From Begonia masoniana (Eukaryota; Streptophyta; Magnoliopsida; Cucurbitales; Begoniaceae), in the NCBI GenBank assembly GCA_022432975.1, contig CM039506.1, positions 17,868,121 through 17,932,120 of the forward strand: DNA of 64,000 bases, read 5' to 3'. Positions 62,761-64,000 of the stretch are shown piece after piece. The notes below the pieces were generated by a model. It did no database searches, had not been told where the DNA came from, and was given only the letters and a program-made list of their open reading frames with translations. Position numbers and translations under genes: made by a program. The first letter of the stretch is position 1; every line of letters begins with the position of its first letter.

Positions 62761-63075
62761 GTTCCCGCGGCCAAAAACCGTGCATTCCCCCTGTGGTCGC
62801 TGCCACGTCTAGCTCATGGTACTCCTCCCTTTTTGTAATGCCCAGACCCCGTTCCCGCGAGCCAAACCGTGCAGTTCCTACCGATGGGCTGCGGCCCGTC
62901 TAGCTCGTGGTACTCCTCACTTGTACCCCAAGTACTAGTCCCTGAGGTCCTGGGTTCGAGTGAGGGGGAAGGCAAAACCAGATCTGCGGGAGAGGGAAGA
63001 TCGTGAGTACACGTGTACCGCCCTATGGGGACCCACGTGGTAGCAGCCCATCGATGGAACTGCACGGTTTGGGCC
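62761..63075 (+). repeat. possible pol III-type foldback repeat (SINE- or MITE-like)
   Basis: A ~90-bp direct duplication (gttcccgcg at 62761 and 62851). Each copy has tagctcRtggta, resembling a tRNA A box (62810-62821, 62901-62912), and the second is followed at 62953 by gggttcgagtgag, resembling a B box, at tRNA-like spacing. Arms 62863-62892 and 63043-63071 are inverted copies with one mismatch and one indel. It could be a tRNA-derived SINE piece or an LTR fragment. Confidence 0.45.
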
Positions 63076-63099
63076 TGTGGGAACGTGGTCTAGGCCTTA

Positions 63100-63285
63100 C
63101 ACTTAACGATGAAGAGTTGAAAGAAAGAACTTGGTCGAGGCACACTCTTCGGCTTATTTTCCATCCAAAGCCACCAAGATGTATCGGGATTTAAACCAAC
63201 ATTTCTGGTGGCCTAACATGCAGAGAGAGGCTGCCAAATACGTAGAAACCTTTCTGGTTTTTCAGTAGTTAAGGCGAGGCAGCAA
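63100..63285 (+). pseudogene. Ty3/gypsy integrase zinc-region remnant
   Basis: The plus strand reads NDEELKER, then after a 1-bp shift HSSAYFPSKATKMYRDLN, QHFWWPNMQREAAKYVE and FLVFQ followed by a stop. This equals the HHCC part of chromovirus integrase (compare D at about 10110-10250). The CLTC pair reads FLVF, so the zinc site is destroyed. It is cut at about 63295 by the LTR that follows. Confidence 0.8.
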
Positions 63286-63295
63286 GTCAGTAGAC

Positions 63296-63703
63296 TATAC
63301 ACCTGTTTTTTACGTGATTTTATTATTGCAATATAAAATGACATTTTTTTTTAAATATATCAAATGAAGTCCGTTTTGCGAACGGAAAGTTTTAATAGAG
63401 CCTTAGCAATAAATTGGAATTTCTGTTGAAATAAGGAATTTTGAAGAAAACGAATCAATGACTAAATAACGAATAAGTGAGGAAACAAATAGAAAATCAG
63501 ATGGAAGGGCAATAAGGTAATTTGACAAGTCAAATTATAATAAAACACAAAAACGCCTCTTTTCTCCCCACACTCACCGATTTTTCTCCTCTTCAAAATC
63601 CGGCTATGTCTCTTTCTTTGACGATTCCTCCTTTTCGTCCGATTCTTCCTCGATCTTCGCTTTTTCTTCACGTTTTCTTCTCCAAGCGGTATTCTAGGTA
63701 AGA
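63296..63703 (+). repeat. family A LTR, 5' fragment (copy 4)
   Basis: Starts tatacacctg (degenerate TGTAACACCTG) and follows copy 3 through gaacggaaagttttaat to the CT-rich exon 1 and the first donor ATTCTAG|GTAAGA, where it switches to satellite S208. Confidence 0.8.
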
Positions 63704-64000
63704 TAACTTCGGTTGTAACAACAAGTCATGTAACAGTCAACCTCATTAGCTTGATACGTTCAGTTCTTTTGGAACAAATCGATTGAAGTGAAGGTTCTTT
63801 TACTTCATCAAACGCATTACTAAGTCCTAATTACGCGTCCATGAAGCTTATTGGGTCCTCAATACACTTCGTTCTCATCACTTCAAGTTAAAGCCTTGAA
63901 GGTGAAATGGATAACTTCGGTTGTAACAACAAGTCATGTAACAGTCAACCTCATTAGCTTGATACGTTCAGTTCTTTTGGAACAAATCGATTGAAGTGAA
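63704..64000. repeat. S208 satellite, third location
   Basis: About 1.4 units of the 208-bp variant (gaagtgaagg at 63785 and 63993), running off the window end. Confidence 0.95.

Noticed and set aside
62893..62965. tRNA gene
   Set aside because: A- and B-box-like words are present, but no acceptor stem or anticodon arm could be folded.

Overview
The window is heterochromatic, repeat-on-repeat DNA from a seed plant, probably a eudicot. Evidence for a plant: a Cassandra-type element with 5S rRNA-like sequence in its LTRs, Ty3/gypsy elements of the Tekay/Del chromovirus type, initiator-tRNA-Met primer sites (complement of TGGTATCAGAGC), a degenerate Ty1/copia element, and a protein of the 'putative plant transposon protein' type. 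I see no intact host gene. Every protein-coding stretch is a piece of a transposable element, and all are broken. The species cannot be named from this sequence.

Layout. 1-3.3 kb: a broken plant-transposon-type pseudogene, G and C homopolymers, a hairpin and a CT microsatellite. The backbone of the rest is an old minus-strand copia element, seen at 3290-3789, 23529-26317 and from 59149 on. Cassandra (3795-23523, target duplication ACAAT) sits in it. Inside Cassandra are a solo LTR (4436-6803, GCTCC) and chromovirus D (6988-23476). Chromovirus E (13616-21519, GCCCC/GCCCT) lies 11 bp inside D's upstream LTR. A second large insertion in the copia element is the gag-only element B (26323-59143, ACTTA). 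Its left LTR holds two solo LTRs (28403-30835, ATCTA; 31222-33641, CACTC). Its interior holds another gag-only element, here called A' (35408-45302, left LTR truncated). Its right LTR holds element C (47141-53433) and two long satellite arrays. 59-64 kb: AT-rich flank, a ~180-bp tandem repeat, a 1,652-nt A run, a possible pol III-type foldback repeat, a plus-strand gypsy integrase remnant, the start of another A-type LTR, and more satellite.

How the parts relate. D and E have or had gag, protease, RT, RNase H, integrase and chromodomain, but carry stops and frameshifts; E has lost the integrase core. A' and B keep LTRs, primer site, polypurine tract and a shortened gag with zinc knuckles but have no pol, so they look like non-autonomous relatives needing pol in trans. 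The LTRs of A-type, A', B, D and E share one leader plan: TATA box, splice donor, acceptor, a 44-60 nt mini-exon, a second near-consensus donor (CAG|GTAAGT in most copies), and a second acceptor ending GTAG|GTG. The two ends of the second candidate intron are complementary, with base changes matched on both arms between families. That intron is also where each family carries its own tandem repeat, and in A' and B these have grown into kilobase arrays. This is the most unusual biology I can see here.

Caution: perfectly uniform satellite arrays and T/A runs of 838 and 1,652 nt are suspicious as assembly or consensus artefacts. Copy numbers and run lengths should not be trusted without spanning reads.
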